A DNA stretch of 64,000 bases from Pedobacter sp. Bi126 (GTDB lineage Bacteria; Bacteroidota; Bacteroidia; Sphingobacteriales; Sphingobacteriaceae). Under the pieces are notes generated by a model. It saw only the letters and a program-made list of their open reading frames with translations, searched no databases and was not told where the DNA came from. How positions within the stretch are numbered: position 1 is the first letter of the stretch; each line of letters starts with the position of its first letter. Location: NCBI RefSeq assembly GCF_918698245.1, contig NZ_CAKKMS010000003.1, positions 682,001 to 746,000 of the forward strand, in the 5' to 3' direction. The position numbers and the translations under genes are program-made. Of the stretch, positions 1-9,622 are shown piece after piece.

Positions 1-26
1 AGTTTAGTTTTAGTTAATGATTGAAG

Positions 27-61
27 CAGCGGTGGAGCGAGTCCGACCGCTGTTTTCTTTT
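27..61 (+). terminator. Rho-independent terminator of an upstream gene
   Basis: A 7-bp stem (CAGCGGT at 27-33, ACCGCTG at 46-52) is followed directly by TTTTCTTTT. It would end a plus-strand gene lying left of the window. Confidence 0.7.
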
Positions 62-189
62 ACCGAAATAATGCAACTAATAACAAATGAACTACTGAAC
101 AGATAACCCAATGCATCAATATTCTGCCATTTTTAGCTGATACAGAAGCCCTTTACAATTTGATTATGCCGTTCCAAATATTTTATACT

Positions 190-197
190 TACTTTTG
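190..197 (+). promoter_or_regulatory. Bacteroidota -7 box before the ABC-F gene
   Basis: TACTTTTG matches the Bacteroidota -7 consensus TAnnTTTG and lies 37 nt before the TTG start at 235. I do not see a well-spaced -33 TTG, so the promoter call rests on the -7 box alone. Confidence 0.45.
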
Positions 198-234
198 CAC
201 TAATTTTCCTTTATAAATCCGAAATACAAAAAAA

Positions 235-2097
235 TTGAGCACACTAATTGCGGCAGAAGGCTTAGGTCATGGTTATCATGACGAATGGCTATTTAAAAAT
301 TTAACCTTAGGTATTAACTCTGGTCAGCGCGTGGCGTTGGTTGGAATTAATGGTGCGGGTAAGAGTACACTTTTGAAATTATTGGCAGAAAGGTTCCCTC
401 CGCTCGAAGGTAAAATTGTAAAAAATAAAGCTGTTAAAATCGGTTTTCTCGATCAGGAACCACAATTTACTGAAGGTTTTTCTATTAGCGACCACATATT
501 CTCTCTTGAGAATAAACAACAACAGTTAATTAAGGAATATGAAGAATTAATTGAAGACCCTAATCCAGACGAAAAAACGCTTAATCGTTTATATGAAGAA
601 TTAAGTGAACACAATGCCTGGGAATATGAACATGAGATTAAAACCATTTTAAACAGAATGGGCATTACTCATCTTCAACAGAAAATATCTACCCTATCTG
701 GCGGACAAAAGAAACGTTTGGCCCTGGCTAAGCTTTTAATTGAAGATCCAGAAATTCTGGTGCTTGATGAACCGACCAACCATTTGGATATCGATACCAT
801 TGAATGGCTGGAGAAATTATTAACTACCGGACAGAAAACAATTTTACTCGTTACCCACGATAGGTACTTTTTGGATAACGTTTGCAATACCATTGTTGAA
901 TTAGATCGAGGAAAAATTTTCAACTATAATGGGAACTACGCTTATTATTTAGAGAAGAAATCGGAAAGAGAAGCTTTAGACGCAACGGTTTTACATAAGA
1001 ACCAACAGCTATTAAAGAAAGAATTGGAGTGGATGAGACGCATGCCACAGGCCCGCGGAACTAAATCTAACGCCAGAATCAATGCTTTTTACGATTTAGA
1101 GGAAAAATCAAAGAAAAAGTCTGATAATCAGAGTATTAACCTCCAAATGAAGATGTCTCGTCAAGGCGGGAAGATTATTGAGATCGAACATATTAAAAAA
1201 GCATTTGATGGCCGTCCGATCATCAACGACTTTAGTTATACCTTTAAAAAAGGAGACAGAATTGGCTTAGCAGGAAAGAATGGTACAGGTAAATCTACTT
1301 TGCTAAATATCATTACAAGTCAATTAAAGCCGGATGCTGGTAAAGTTGATACTGGAGATACAACCGTTTTTGGTTATTACAAACAAGGTGGTTTAACTTT
1401 CGACCCAAAGGAAAGGGTAATTGATATTGTAAAATCGGATGCTGAATATATTAAGATGGCTGACGGTTCAGTGATTACGGCTTCTGCCCTCTTAACCTTA
1501 TTTCTCTTCCCGCCGAAGAAACAACATGGCATGGTAGAGAAATTAAGTGGTGGTGAAAAGAAACGTTTGAACTTGATGAAGGTCTTGATGCAAAATCCAA
1601 ACTTTTTAATTTTGGATGAGCCGACTAACGATCTTGACATCGATACCCTGAACGTTCTTGAAGAATTTTTAGAGAACTTCCCAGGTATATTAATGCTGGT
1701 TTCTCACGACAGATACCTGCTTGATAAAATGAGCGATCAACTATTTATCATGGAAGGCGAAGGTGTAGTTAAAATTTATAACGGCAATTATTCAGAGTAT
1801 CGTTTAAGTTTAGAGCAACCAAAAGTAAAAGCAGAAACCAAGAAAACACCTGCTCCTGTTGTAGAACAAACACCTATTAAAGCAGTAAAAAAACTAAGTT
1901 TCAAGGAGCAAAAAGAATTAGAAGAGAGTGAAAAAGGCATCGCTGAAACAGAAAAAAAAATAGCTTCACTTAACGAAAGCCTGGTTAAAATTGATGCAGC
2001 CGACTATGTAAAAATTCAGGAAGTTTCCAGCGAGATAGAATTGCTTCAGGCAAAACTTGACGAGTTAACCATGCGTTGGCTCGAACTTTCAGAATAA
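235..2097 (+). CDS. uup: ABC-F family ATPase, Uup-like
   Basis: A soluble, ribosome-associated type ABC-F protein of 620 aa with two ATP-binding cassettes and no membrane domain. The first Walker A (GINGAGKST) is at residues 37-45, the first signature LSGGQ near 154 and DEPTNHLD near 178. The second Walker A (GKNGTGKST) is near 347, with LSGGEKKR near 437 and DEPTNDLD near 460. A charged coiled-coil tail (about 555-620) fits Uup rather than EttA. ABC-F proteins act on stalled ribosomes, and Uup is also linked to precise excision of transposons and to Holliday junction binding. The start is TTG: no in-frame ATG lies close by and the protein begins correctly (MSTLIAAEGL). The exact ABC-F subfamily is inferred from the tail. 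Confidence 0.85.
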   Translation: MSTLIAAEGLGHGYHDEWLFKNLTLGINSGQRVALVGINGAGKSTLLKLLAERFPPLEGKIVKNKAVKIGFLDQEPQFTEGFSISDHIFSLENKQQQLIKEYEELIEDPNPDEKTLNRLYEELSEHNAWEYEHEIKTILNRMGITHLQQKISTLSGGQKKRLALAKLLIEDPEILVLDEPTNHLDIDTIEWLEKLLTTGQKTILLVTHDRYFLDNVCNTIVELDRGKIFNYNGNYAYYLEKKSEREALDATVLHKNQQLLKKELEWMRRMPQARGTKSNARINAFYDLEEKSKKKSDNQSINLQMKMSRQGGKIIEIEHIKKAFDGRPIINDFSYTFKKGDRIGLAGKNGTGKSTLLNIITSQLKPDAGKVDTGDTTVFGYYKQGGLTFDPKERVIDIVKSDAEYIKMADGSVITASALLTLFLFPPKKQHGMVEKLSGGEKKRLNLMKVLMQNPNFLILDEPTNDLDIDTLNVLEEFLENFPGILMLVSHDRYLLDKMSDQLFIMEGEGVVKIYNGNYSEYRLSLEQPKVKAETKKTPAPVVEQTPIKAVKKLSFKEQKELEESEKGIAETEKKIASLNESLVKIDAADYVKIQEVSSEIELLQAKLDELTMRWLELSE

Positions 2098-2130
2098 CCA
2101 AAGTATAATTGAAAGATGTTTTCCACGTTA

Positions 2131-2146
2131 TGTTTCACGTGGAACA
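2131..2146. other. parS-like ParB binding site 1
   Basis: TGTTTCACGTGGAACA matches the bacterial parS consensus TGTTnCACGTGnAACA at every fixed position. It lies in the gap between the ABC-F gene and mnmG. parS is bound by ParB for origin segregation in most bacteria. A degenerate half site (TTCCACGTTA) lies just upstream at 2121-2130. Confidence 0.8.
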
Positions 2147-2207
2147 TCAAACAATCGCCGTACTGAAATTATTTTTAGCACGACGTAATATTAGGATAAA
2201 AACCAAT

Positions 2208-2223
2208 TGTTCCACGTGGAACA
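2208..2223. other. parS-like ParB binding site 2
   Basis: TGTTCCACGTGGAACA is a perfect 16-bp palindrome that fits the parS consensus. It is 77 bp from the first site (start to start) and ends 20 bp before the mnmG start codon, so ParB bound here would sit on the mnmG leader. Confidence 0.85.
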
Positions 2224-2243
2224 TTACAGAAATATAAAATAAA

Positions 2244-4106
2244 ATGTTTTCAAAATACGATTTGATTGTTGTTGGTGCTGGTCATGCAGGCTGTGAAGCT
2301 GCTGCTGCTGCTGCCAATTTAGGATCATCTGTTTTATTAATAACAATGAATATGGGCACTATTGCCCAGATGAGTTGTAACCCTGCCATGGGTGGTGTAG
2401 CTAAAGGACAGATTGTTCGTGAGGTTGATGCCATGGGCGGATATTCAGGGATTATCTCTGATAAATCGACTATTCAATTTAGAATGCTCAACAAATCAAA
2501 GGGACCTGCTATGTGGAGCCCAAGAGCGCAAATTGACAGAATGCGTTTTGCAGAAGAATGGCGCTTAGCATTGGAAAGAACACCTAACCTTGATATATGG
2601 CAAGACAGTGTAGTTGGACTGTTGGTAAAAGACAATACGGTATATGGCGTTAAAACATCCTTAGGTATCGAGATAGAAAGTACAGCAGTAGTATTGACCA
2701 ATGGAACTTTCTTAAACGGTATAATGCATATTGGAGAAAAGAAATTTGGAGGAGGCAGGACTGCCGAAAGAGCATCAACAGGAATTACCGAACAACTGGT
2801 AGAACTAGGTATGGAAGCAGGCCGAATGAAAACTGGTACTCCCCCACGCGTGGACGGAAGAAGTTTGGATTACACCAAAATGGAAGAACAATGGGGAGAC
2901 GAAAACCCAGGTAAATTCTCCTATACGGATACCGAAGTTTCGACAGACCAACGTTGTTGCTGGATCACTTATACCAATGGAGATGTTCATGAAACACTAA
3001 AAGAAGGTTTCGAAAAGTCACCAATGTTTACTGGAAGAATTAAAGGTTTAGGCCCGAGATACTGTCCATCAATTGAAGATAAAATTAACCGTTTTGCAGA
3101 GCGTGACAGACATCAGATTTTCGTTGAACCTGAAGGATGGAATACTTGTGAAATTTATGTAAACGGATTTTCAACTTCCCTTCCGGAAGATGTACAATTT
3201 AAAGCCCTAAGGTTAATACCAGGTTTCGAACAGGCAAAAATGTTCAGACCAGGTTATGCTATCGAATACGATTTCTTCCCACCCACCCAATTGTCTTTAA
3301 CTTTAGAAACTAAATTGATCAGCAATTTATTTTTAGCAGGACAAATAAATGGAACTACAGGATATGAAGAAGCAGCTTGTCAGGGTTTCATGGCTGGTAT
3401 AAATGCACACCAAAAAATCACTGATAAACATGAACTGATCATGAAAAGATCTGACAGCTATATTGGTGTCTTAATTGATGACCTGGTAACAAAAGGAACG
3501 GAAGAACCTTATCGTATGTTTACATCGAGAGCTGAACATCGTTTGTTATTAAGACAAGATAATGCCGATATCCGTTTATCCCCTATCGGGCACGAACTGG
3601 GTTTAATTTCCGATGAACGTTTAGAGAAGGTGAATCAGAAAATTGCAAATGCTGATGCTTTGGTTAAATTCACCAGAAACCAAGGTATCGAAATGAGCGA
3701 TGCAAATCCAATGCTCGAAAGTTTAGGATCGAGTGTCTTAAATCAAAATGTAAAAATACACAGTTTGGTTGGCAGGCCTCATGTTGGTTTACCCGATCTG
3801 ATTAAAGTAAGTAAAGCGCTTGCAGAAGCAACAAAAGATTTAGACAATGAAACCATTGAGCAAGCTGAAATCAAAATTAAATATGAAAGTTATTTTGAAA
3901 AGGAAAATGAAATTGTAGCCAAAATGCTGAAGATGGAAGACAAGGAAATTAAACCAGATTTCGATTACAATAAAATTGTTTCCATTTCAAAAGAGGCCAG
4001 AGAAAAATTATTTAAGATCAAACCACGTACCTTAGGTCAGGCGTCGCGAATTTCAGGCGTTTCACCTTCAGATATATCAGTTTTAATGGTCTATATCAAT
4101 AAGTAA
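2244..4106 (+). CDS. mnmG: tRNA uridine-34 carboxymethylaminomethyl-modifying enzyme MnmG (GidA)
   Basis: FAD-dependent subunit of the MnmE/MnmG complex, which places the cmnm5 group on wobble U34 of several tRNAs in the cytoplasm. The 620-aa length is typical. The FAD-binding GAGHAG is at residues 11-16, followed by the family motif around [10 protein letters not shown] (about 47-56). GTPPRVDGR (about 199-207) and the insertion-domain segment [14 protein letters not shown] (about 423-436) are also characteristic. The C-terminal part (about 550-620) is the helical domain that binds MnmE and tRNA. The gene is preceded by two parS-like sites, fitting its frequent origin-proximal location. mnmE is not in the window. 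Confidence 0.97.
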   Translation: MFSKYDLIVVGAGHAGCEAAAAAANLGSSVLLITMNMGTIAQMSCNPAMGGVAKGQIVREVDAMGGYSGIISDKSTIQFRMLNKSKGPAMWSPRAQIDRMRFAEEWRLALERTPNLDIWQDSVVGLLVKDNTVYGVKTSLGIEIESTAVVLTNGTFLNGIMHIGEKKFGGGRTAERASTGITEQLVELGMEAGRMKTGTPPRVDGRSLDYTKMEEQWGDENPGKFSYTDTEVSTDQRCCWITYTNGDVHETLKEGFEKSPMFTGRIKGLGPRYCPSIEDKINRFAERDRHQIFVEPEGWNTCEIYVNGFSTSLPEDVQFKALRLIPGFEQAKMFRPGYAIEYDFFPPTQLSLTLETKLISNLFLAGQINGTTGYEEAACQGFMAGINAHQKITDKHELIMKRSDSYIGVLIDDLVTKGTEEPYRMFTSRAEHRLLLRQDNADIRLSPIGHELGLISDERLEKVNQKIANADALVKFTRNQGIEMSDANPMLESLGSSVLNQNVKIHSLVGRPHVGLPDLIKVSKALAEATKDLDNETIEQAEIKIKYESYFEKENEIVAKMLKMEDKEIKPDFDYNKIVSISKEAREKLFKIKPRTLGQASRISGVSPSDISVLMVYINK

Positions 4107-4227
4107 TTGATAATCAATACTTTAACTATTTTAAAACAGACTTAAAATAAAGCGATATAAGCTAAAAAAAAGATTTTTTAATGTTATGGTTCCAAAAAGT
4201 ATAAAAATTCGTCAGAACGTTTAAAAT

Positions 4228-5868
4228 ATGCCAAATTTAAAAGCTCAGTATTTTAACCTTAAAAATTTAGCGGTTGTAACAAGCTTGCTCCTATTTTTTG
4301 GTTGTGCAAGTATCCAAACACCGCAAGGTGGGCCAAAAGATACCAAGCCGCCAAAAGTTTTAAGTATGACTCCAAAAAATCAAACGAGGAATTTTAATGC
4401 TAAAAAAATTGTAATCGAGTTTGACGAATATTTTAATCTTAAAGATGAGTTTAAAGAATTTTCTATTTCGCCTGATCAGGAAAAACTTCCAGAATTGAAA
4501 AAGCGGCAAAAAAGATTAGAAATTAATCTTAAAGATTCTTTAGAAAAAAATACGACCTACACTTTAAATTTTGGAAAATCTGTAGCCGATGTTAATGAAG
4601 GAAATGTAGTTAAAAATTTATCCTATGTTTTTTCTACCGGCCCGGAAATAGATTCGTTATCATTAAGCGGCAAGGTAATCAATTCACTAACTGACGAACC
4701 GGAGAAGGAAGTTACGGTATTTATTCTGCCTTTAGAAAGAGATACTATTTTTGGAAAAAAACGTCCATCAATATATACCACTACCGATAGTGCCGGAACC
4801 TACAAATTAAATAACCTAAGAAAAGGTACTTATAAAGTGTATGCGATTAAAGAAAGTAGCGGAGGTGGCGATAAAATATACCAGCAAATTTCGGATGAGA
4901 TTGGATTTGTAAAAGAACCTATTGTAATAGATAAAAATATAGAGAACATAGATCTGCAGATATTTAAAGAACTGGCACCTGAATTCCGCGTATTAGACCG
5001 AAAATTAAATAACGACGGTAGTATATCAATCATCTTTAATCAACAGCTTAAAAGCCCTAAAATAACCATTACAGATCCACCAGCTGTTGACGTGGGTAAG
5101 TTTGTCCATTTTTCTAAAAATAATGATACTGCGAAAATATGGTTGAAGGATTTGAGTTTCGATTCGGTTAAAGTTGCCATACAAGATCAAGGTAAAGTTT
5201 TACAGACCTTAAACTTTACCAGGGGTAAAAAAGACACCTATACACGCGAGGTTACTGTTTCTGATAACTTATTGGGCGGCAAGTTAAACCCTTTCCAACA
5301 GCTAACGCTAACCTTTCCGTTTCCAATGGCTGCTGCAGATCCATCAAAAATCACACTTTTAGAAGACTCAGTAAAACGGACAACTTTTGAGGTGGTGAAA
5401 GACAGTGTAGATTTTCTTAAATATTACATTAAATATCCCTGGAAAAATAAAAGGACTTATGATTTAAAGCTAGCTGCCGGTGCTTTTACTGCTATATTTA
5501 ACGCTAAAAACAAAGATGTAACCAAACGTTTTTCACTCGAAAGTTCGGACGCTTATACTACCCTGGTATTAAATGTAACTGTTCCAGATACCGCTAAAAG
5601 ATACGTTGTGCAGTTTCTAAACGAAAAAAAGGACATCATAAAATCTTTTCCCGTCAGCAAAAACTCAAAAGTTACTTTTTCTAAATATCCAGCTGGCAAG
5701 TATATGCTCAGGGTAATTTATGATGAGAATAAAAATGGAATCTGGGATACAGGAAATGTAAAAGAAGGATATCAACCCGAAAAAGTTTGGTATTTAAAGG
5801 CTTTAATGGATTTAAAACCGAACTGGGAACGTGAAGATCCATTGGTTATCCCTCCGCCAACACCGTAG
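4228..5868 (+). CDS. Ig-like (Big_5) domain lipoprotein
   Basis: Predicted lipoprotein of 546 aa. A hydrophobic signal segment (about residues 12-24) ends in a lipobox with Cys26 (FFGC). Residues about 40-135 match the bacterial Ig-like Big_5 type (TKPPKVLSMTPKN start, NFGKSVADVNEG near the end). A carboxypeptidase-regulatory-like beta domain follows (about 150-215, DSAGTYKLNNLRKGTYKVYAIKE). This architecture is common in Bacteroidota envelope proteins of unknown task. It stands alone between mnmG and a repeat element. No enzymatic residues are recognised; a structural or surface role is inferred. Confidence 0.75.
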   Translation: MPNLKAQYFNLKNLAVVTSLLLFFGCASIQTPQGGPKDTKPPKVLSMTPKNQTRNFNAKKIVIEFDEYFNLKDEFKEFSISPDQEKLPELKKRQKRLEINLKDSLEKNTTYTLNFGKSVADVNEGNVVKNLSYVFSTGPEIDSLSLSGKVINSLTDEPEKEVTVFILPLERDTIFGKKRPSIYTTTDSAGTYKLNNLRKGTYKVYAIKESSGGGDKIYQQISDEIGFVKEPIVIDKNIENIDLQIFKELAPEFRVLDRKLNNDGSISIIFNQQLKSPKITITDPPAVDVGKFVHFSKNNDTAKIWLKDLSFDSVKVAIQDQGKVLQTLNFTRGKKDTYTREVTVSDNLLGGKLNPFQQLTLTFPFPMAAADPSKITLLEDSVKRTTFEVVKDSVDFLKYYIKYPWKNKRTYDLKLAAGAFTAIFNAKNKDVTKRFSLESSDAYTTLVLNVTVPDTAKRYVVQFLNEKKDIIKSFPVSKNSKVTFSKYPAGKYMLRVIYDENKNGIWDTGNVKEGYQPEKVWYLKALMDLKPNWEREDPLVIPPPTP

Positions 5869-5873
5869 AAATC

Positions 5874-5957
5874 GTCATCTCGACTGTAACGCAGTGGAAC
5901 GGAGAGATCTATCTCGAGAAAGATTTCTCCATTCAGTTTCACTTCAGTCGAAATGAC
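5874..5957. repeat. Interspersed inverted-repeat element, family A
   Basis: Ends are inverted copies: GTCATCTCGACTG at 5874-5886 and CAGTCGAAATGAC at 5945-5957. Related copies lie at 12078-12181 and 14755-14848, with a half copy at 17290-17334. All are intergenic, so this is a non-coding repeat family of the chromosome. Confidence 0.8.
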
Positions 5958-5961
5958 AAAC

Positions 5962-6474
5962 CTAACTCGTAAACCAACCCGAATACATGATATAATTATC
6001 AGGCAGTTTATTCAATAAAGCCCTTTGCTCATCAGTAATGGGCTTTATTTTTTTAGCAGGCGTACCCGCATATAAATAACCCGTTTCACAAATGGTATTT
6101 TCCAATACCACAGATCCAGCAGCAATAATACAATACTCTTCTATAACAGCATGATCCATTACAATGGCACCCATGCCGATTAAAACATTATCCTGGACCG
6201 TACACCCATGTACTATGGCATTGTGCCCCACAGATACCCGGTTACCGATGTGTGTAGAAGCTTTTAAGTACGTTGCATGAATTACTGCACCATCTTGTAT
6301 GTTTGATTCATTTCCGATTGTAATGGCATTTACATCACCTCTAATCACGGCATTAAACCATACTGAACATTTATCACCTATTATTACATCGCCAACTATT
6401 GTGGCATTCTCTGCAATAAAATTGTCTTTTCCAATTTCAGGGTATTTATCTTTTACGGGTAGTATTAAAGGCAT
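5962..6474 (-). CDS. Gamma-class carbonic anhydrase family protein
   Basis: Left-handed beta-helix protein of 170 aa built from hexapeptide repeats. The three metal-binding histidines of the gamma carbonic anhydrase fold are visible: H66 (GAVIHATY), H84 and H89 (VGHNAIVHG). Family members hydrate CO2 or act in related zinc/iron sites; many homologues have no proven activity. I chose the ATG at 6474 (MPLILPVKDK). A longer GTG start at 6492 would use codons lying in the neighbouring repeat element. The gene runs convergent to the lipoprotein gene with a repeat between them. Confidence 0.88.
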   Translation of the reverse strand: MPLILPVKDKYPEIGKDNFIAENATIVGDVIIGDKCSVWFNAVIRGDVNAITIGNESNIQDGAVIHATYLKASTHIGNRVSVGHNAIVHGCTVQDNVLIGMGAIVMDHAVIEEYCIIAAGSVVLENTICETGYLYAGTPAKKIKPITDEQRALLNKLPDNYIMYSGWFTS

Positions 6475-6487
6475 AACTCTATTTTGC

Positions 6488-6565
6488 GTCACCCTGAATT
6501 TATTTCAGGGTCTTTTTTAGTATTGTGTATCTGGTATATAGATGCTGAACTAAATTCAGCATGAC
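6488..6565. repeat. Interspersed inverted-repeat element, family B
   Basis: Contains two hairpins, CCTGAATTTATTTCAGG and GCTGAACTAAATTCAGC, bounded by GTCACC and ATGACG. Relatives at 10923-10983 and 28738-28844 share the core (CATGCTGAATTTAGTTCAGCAT or close variants). It fills the gap between nadB and the carbonic anhydrase gene. Confidence 0.75.
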
Positions 6566-6573
6566 GATCCACC

Positions 6574-8160
6574 TTAAAAAACAGTATCTACCAATTCCTT
6601 CGCATGTTCAGGATAATCAGTAGTATAATGTAATCCCCTGCTCTCTTTGCGTTGCATGGCAGATTTGATCACCAGATAAGCCGTTTGAATTACATTTCTT
6701 AATTCACAAAGTTTAACTGAAACTTTATTCTTTTTATAAAATTCTTCTGTTTCCTGGTAGATTAAAAATAAACGACGATGTGCTCTTTCCAAACGGAAAT
6801 CAGAACGGACAATACCTACATAATCGCCCATAATCTTTTGCAGCTCCCTCAGGTTATGTGTTACCAATACGTCCTCATTACTTTGTGTAACACCTTTCGA
6901 ATCCCATTCAGGAATGTGATCTGGAATAATATTATTTCTGAAGTTTTCAATAGCATCCTGGTAAATACGGTGTGCAAAAACCGTGGCTTCTAATAACGAA
7001 TTGGAAGCCAAACGGTTAGCCCCATGCAAGCCTGTTGAAGAACATTCGCCACAGGCATATAAATTTTTAATTGAAGAGCGACCATATTCATCAACCAGAA
7101 TGCCACCACACATATAATGAGATGCAGGTGTAACAGGTATATAATCTTTCGTCATATCAATCCCTATTGATAAACATTTGGCATATATATTAGGAAAGTG
7201 TTTCAGAATATCTGCTTTCTTGCGCATGGTAATATCAAGGTAAACAAAGTCATCGCCTGATTTCTTCATTTCATTATCTACCGCACGGGCTACTATATCA
7301 CGTGGTGCTAAAGATTTACGCTCGTCATACTCATGCATAAATTCCTCACCATTCTTCCGTCTTAACACACCACCAAAACCCCTAACAGCTTCTGATATTA
7401 AGAACGATGGGTACTCTCCAGGATGATACAAAGCAGTTGGATGGAACTGAATAAACTCCATATTCCTTACTTTTCCTTTTGCACGGTAAACCATTGCCAT
7501 ACCATCGCCTGTTGCAATAACCGGATTTGTTGTGGCCGAATACACATGTCCGGCACCACCCGAAGCCATCACAGTCACATTTGCCACAATCTTTTCCACA
7601 TCGTTAAGCTCTGTGTTAAAGGCATATACACCATAACAGTTAATATCTTCGGTACGTTTATCAACAAACTCACCCAGGTGATGCTGGGTAATTAACTCCA
7701 ACGCAAAGTAATGTGTTAATATCTCTATGTTGTTATTCTCATGAATTTCATTCAGCAATACCCGTTCAATCTCGTATCCGGTGATGTCTTTGTAGTGCAA
7801 AACACGGTGTTCGGAGTGTCCTCCCTCCTTGGCTAAATCATAGAAACCGGAGTTATCCTTATCGAAGTTTATACCATAATCAATGATCTCCTGAATACGC
7901 TGAGGCCCCTCTTTTACAACGATTTCCACAATTTTTTCATCACATAATCCATCGCCGGCAATCAAAGTATCATCGATATGTTTCTCAAAAGAATCACCTT
8001 TATCTACTACAACCGCAACACCGCCCTGAGCGTATTTTGTATTCGATTCGTCTTCGTTCGACTTAGTAACGATTAAAACCTTACCAAACTTCGCTGCCTT
8101 AAGTGCAAAACTCAAACCCGCTATACCTGAACCAATTACCAGAAAATCTACTTTCCTCAT
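6574..8160 (-). CDS. nadB: L-aspartate oxidase NadB
   Basis: Flavoenzyme that oxidises L-aspartate to iminoaspartate, the first step of de novo NAD synthesis, passing it to NadA. About 528 aa. The FAD-binding GSGIAG lies near residues 9-14. Family motifs include EGGHSEHRVLH near 117, the HPTALY segment near 241 and HGANRLASNSLLEA near 385. The C-terminal helical domain carries SRGLHYTTDYP. The ATG at 8160 gives the usual start (MRKVDFLVIGSG); an ATG four codons upstream (8172) is possible. It is divergent from nadA across 438 bp, so both are probably controlled from that gap. Confidence 0.95.
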   Translation of the reverse strand: MRKVDFLVIGSGIAGLSFALKAAKFGKVLIVTKSNEDESNTKYAQGGVAVVVDKGDSFEKHIDDTLIAGDGLCDEKIVEIVVKEGPQRIQEIIDYGINFDKDNSGFYDLAKEGGHSEHRVLHYKDITGYEIERVLLNEIHENNNIEILTHYFALELITQHHLGEFVDKRTEDINCYGVYAFNTELNDVEKIVANVTVMASGGAGHVYSATTNPVIATGDGMAMVYRAKGKVRNMEFIQFHPTALYHPGEYPSFLISEAVRGFGGVLRRKNGEEFMHEYDERKSLAPRDIVARAVDNEMKKSGDDFVYLDITMRKKADILKHFPNIYAKCLSIGIDMTKDYIPVTPASHYMCGGILVDEYGRSSIKNLYACGECSSTGLHGANRLASNSLLEATVFAHRIYQDAIENFRNNIIPDHIPEWDSKGVTQSNEDVLVTHNLRELQKIMGDYVGIVRSDFRLERAHRRLFLIYQETEEFYKKNKVSVKLCELRNVIQTAYLVIKSAMQRKESRGLHYTTDYPEHAKELVDTVF

Positions 8161-8172
8161 TAATAAAAACAT

Positions 8173-8610
8173 TTACTTTATCCACGATGTTAACAACTAG
8201 TTGATAAATGTTAACTCTGTGTCTAAATTATCCTAACAAATAAATTTGAATGTTTAAAGCTACTCTAAAAAGACAATTTGCCACAATCTTTTAAGTAATT
8301 TTTGAGCACCTTTGTACAAGTAATTAACTTTTTACCCACTTATAAACAATTAACATTCGGGTATTGATAAAAATTGAGCGACTTTTCGATAGTGCTGAAA
8401 ATCAAACTCATGATATTAGAGAAATGTAATCTAAATGTTAGTAAACGATTAACAACTTATATAAAAGAACTTTTTTTCGAAACTTGCCAACAATACTAAC
8501 ACACTAATAAACAAACAAGATTTATTTATTTAAAAATACTTATTAATTATTGAGACGTTGAAAGCTTTATCTTTGGCCAACGTCAAAATTCAAAAAAGGA
8601 AAATTTTAAA
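8173..8610. promoter_or_regulatory. Divergent nadB/nadA control region
   Basis: An AT-rich gap with no ORF. Near nadB, TGTTAAC occurs at 8188-8194 and 8209-8215 flanking the palindrome CAACTAGTTG (8194-8203), a plausible operator. A near-consensus DnaA box, TTATCCACG, is at 8176-8184. Toward nadA, TATCTTTG at 8568-8575 matches the -7 consensus, placing the nadA start of transcription about 30 nt before its ATG. Confidence 0.5.
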
Positions 8611-9609
8611 ATGAACATAGATGTCTTAGAAGAAATCAATAAAAAAGGTTTCGCAGAAGAAGAAATTGATCCTACACTCGATCTTTTTGCTGAGATTGAG
8701 AAATTAAAGAAGGAAAAGAATGCCATTATTCTTGCACATTACTATCAAGAACCTGACATTCAGGATATTGCAGATTATATTGGCGATAGTTTAGGCCTAT
8801 CTCAAGAAGCTGCAAAAACAGATGCTGATGTAATTGTGTTTGCTGGTGTGCATTTTATGGCCGAAACAGCAAAGATTTTATCGCCCAATAAAACCGTTTT
8901 ATTACCAGATGTAAAAGCAGGATGCTCATTAGCAGATAGTTGTCCGCCCCATCTGTTTAGAAAGTTTAAAGAAAAATATCCAGATCACCTGGTCATCACG
9001 TATGTAAACTGTACTGCTGAACTAAAAGCTTTAAGTGACATTGTTTGTACCAGTACAAATGCCGTTCAAATTGTAGAGAGTTTACCTAAAGACCAAAAAA
9101 TAATCTTCGGTCCCGATCGAAATTTAGGTGCTTATGTAGCAAAGAAAACAGGACGGGACTTAGTATTGTGGAATGGTGCCTGTATGGTACATGAGATTTT
9201 TTCGCAGGAGAAAATTACAAAACTAAAAGAACGCCATCCGAACGCTAAATTTATTGCGCATCCGGAATGTGAAGAAGTGGTTTTGAAAATGGCCGATTAT
9301 ATCGGTTCAACAACCGGACTTTTAAAATATACGATTACCAGTCCAGCTACAGAATTTATTGTAGCTACCGAAAGTGGAATTATCCACCAGATGGAAAAGG
9401 CAAATCCAACAAAAACATTTATTCCGGCGCCGCCGAATAACAGCTGTGCTTGTAACGATTGCCCATACATGAAAAGAAATACTTTAGAAAAACTATATTT
9501 ATGTATTAAAAATGGTCTGCCTGAAGTTACTGTACCTGAGCATATTATTGAACTTGCCCGTAAACCGATACAGCGCATGCTTGATATTTCTGCAGAATTG
9601 GGCTTGTAA
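8611..9609 (+). CDS. nadA: Quinolinate synthase NadA
   Basis: [4Fe-4S] enzyme that condenses iminoaspartate with dihydroxyacetone phosphate to quinolinate. 332 aa. The N-terminal [26 protein letters not shown] segment is typical. Conserved cysteines appear in [35 protein letters not shown] and the C-terminal [10 protein letters not shown] stretch. HPECEEVV is also a family hallmark. It is oriented away from nadB. A strong hairpin follows within 15 nt of the stop codon. Confidence 0.97.
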   Translation: MNIDVLEEINKKGFAEEEIDPTLDLFAEIEKLKKEKNAIILAHYYQEPDIQDIADYIGDSLGLSQEAAKTDADVIVFAGVHFMAETAKILSPNKTVLLPDVKAGCSLADSCPPHLFRKFKEKYPDHLVITYVNCTAELKALSDIVCTSTNAVQIVESLPKDQKIIFGPDRNLGAYVAKKTGRDLVLWNGACMVHEIFSQEKITKLKERHPNAKFIAHPECEEVVLKMADYIGSTTGLLKYTITSPATEFIVATESGIIHQMEKANPTKTFIPAPPNNSCACNDCPYMKRNTLEKLYLCIKNGLPEVTVPEHIIELARKPIQRMLDISAELGL

Positions 9610-9622
9610 AAGATAGTGTAAA

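Noticed and set aside
6475..6492. GTG start adding six residues to the carbonic anhydrase
   Set aside because: The extra codons lie next to the repeat element and homologues start at the MPLILPV position.
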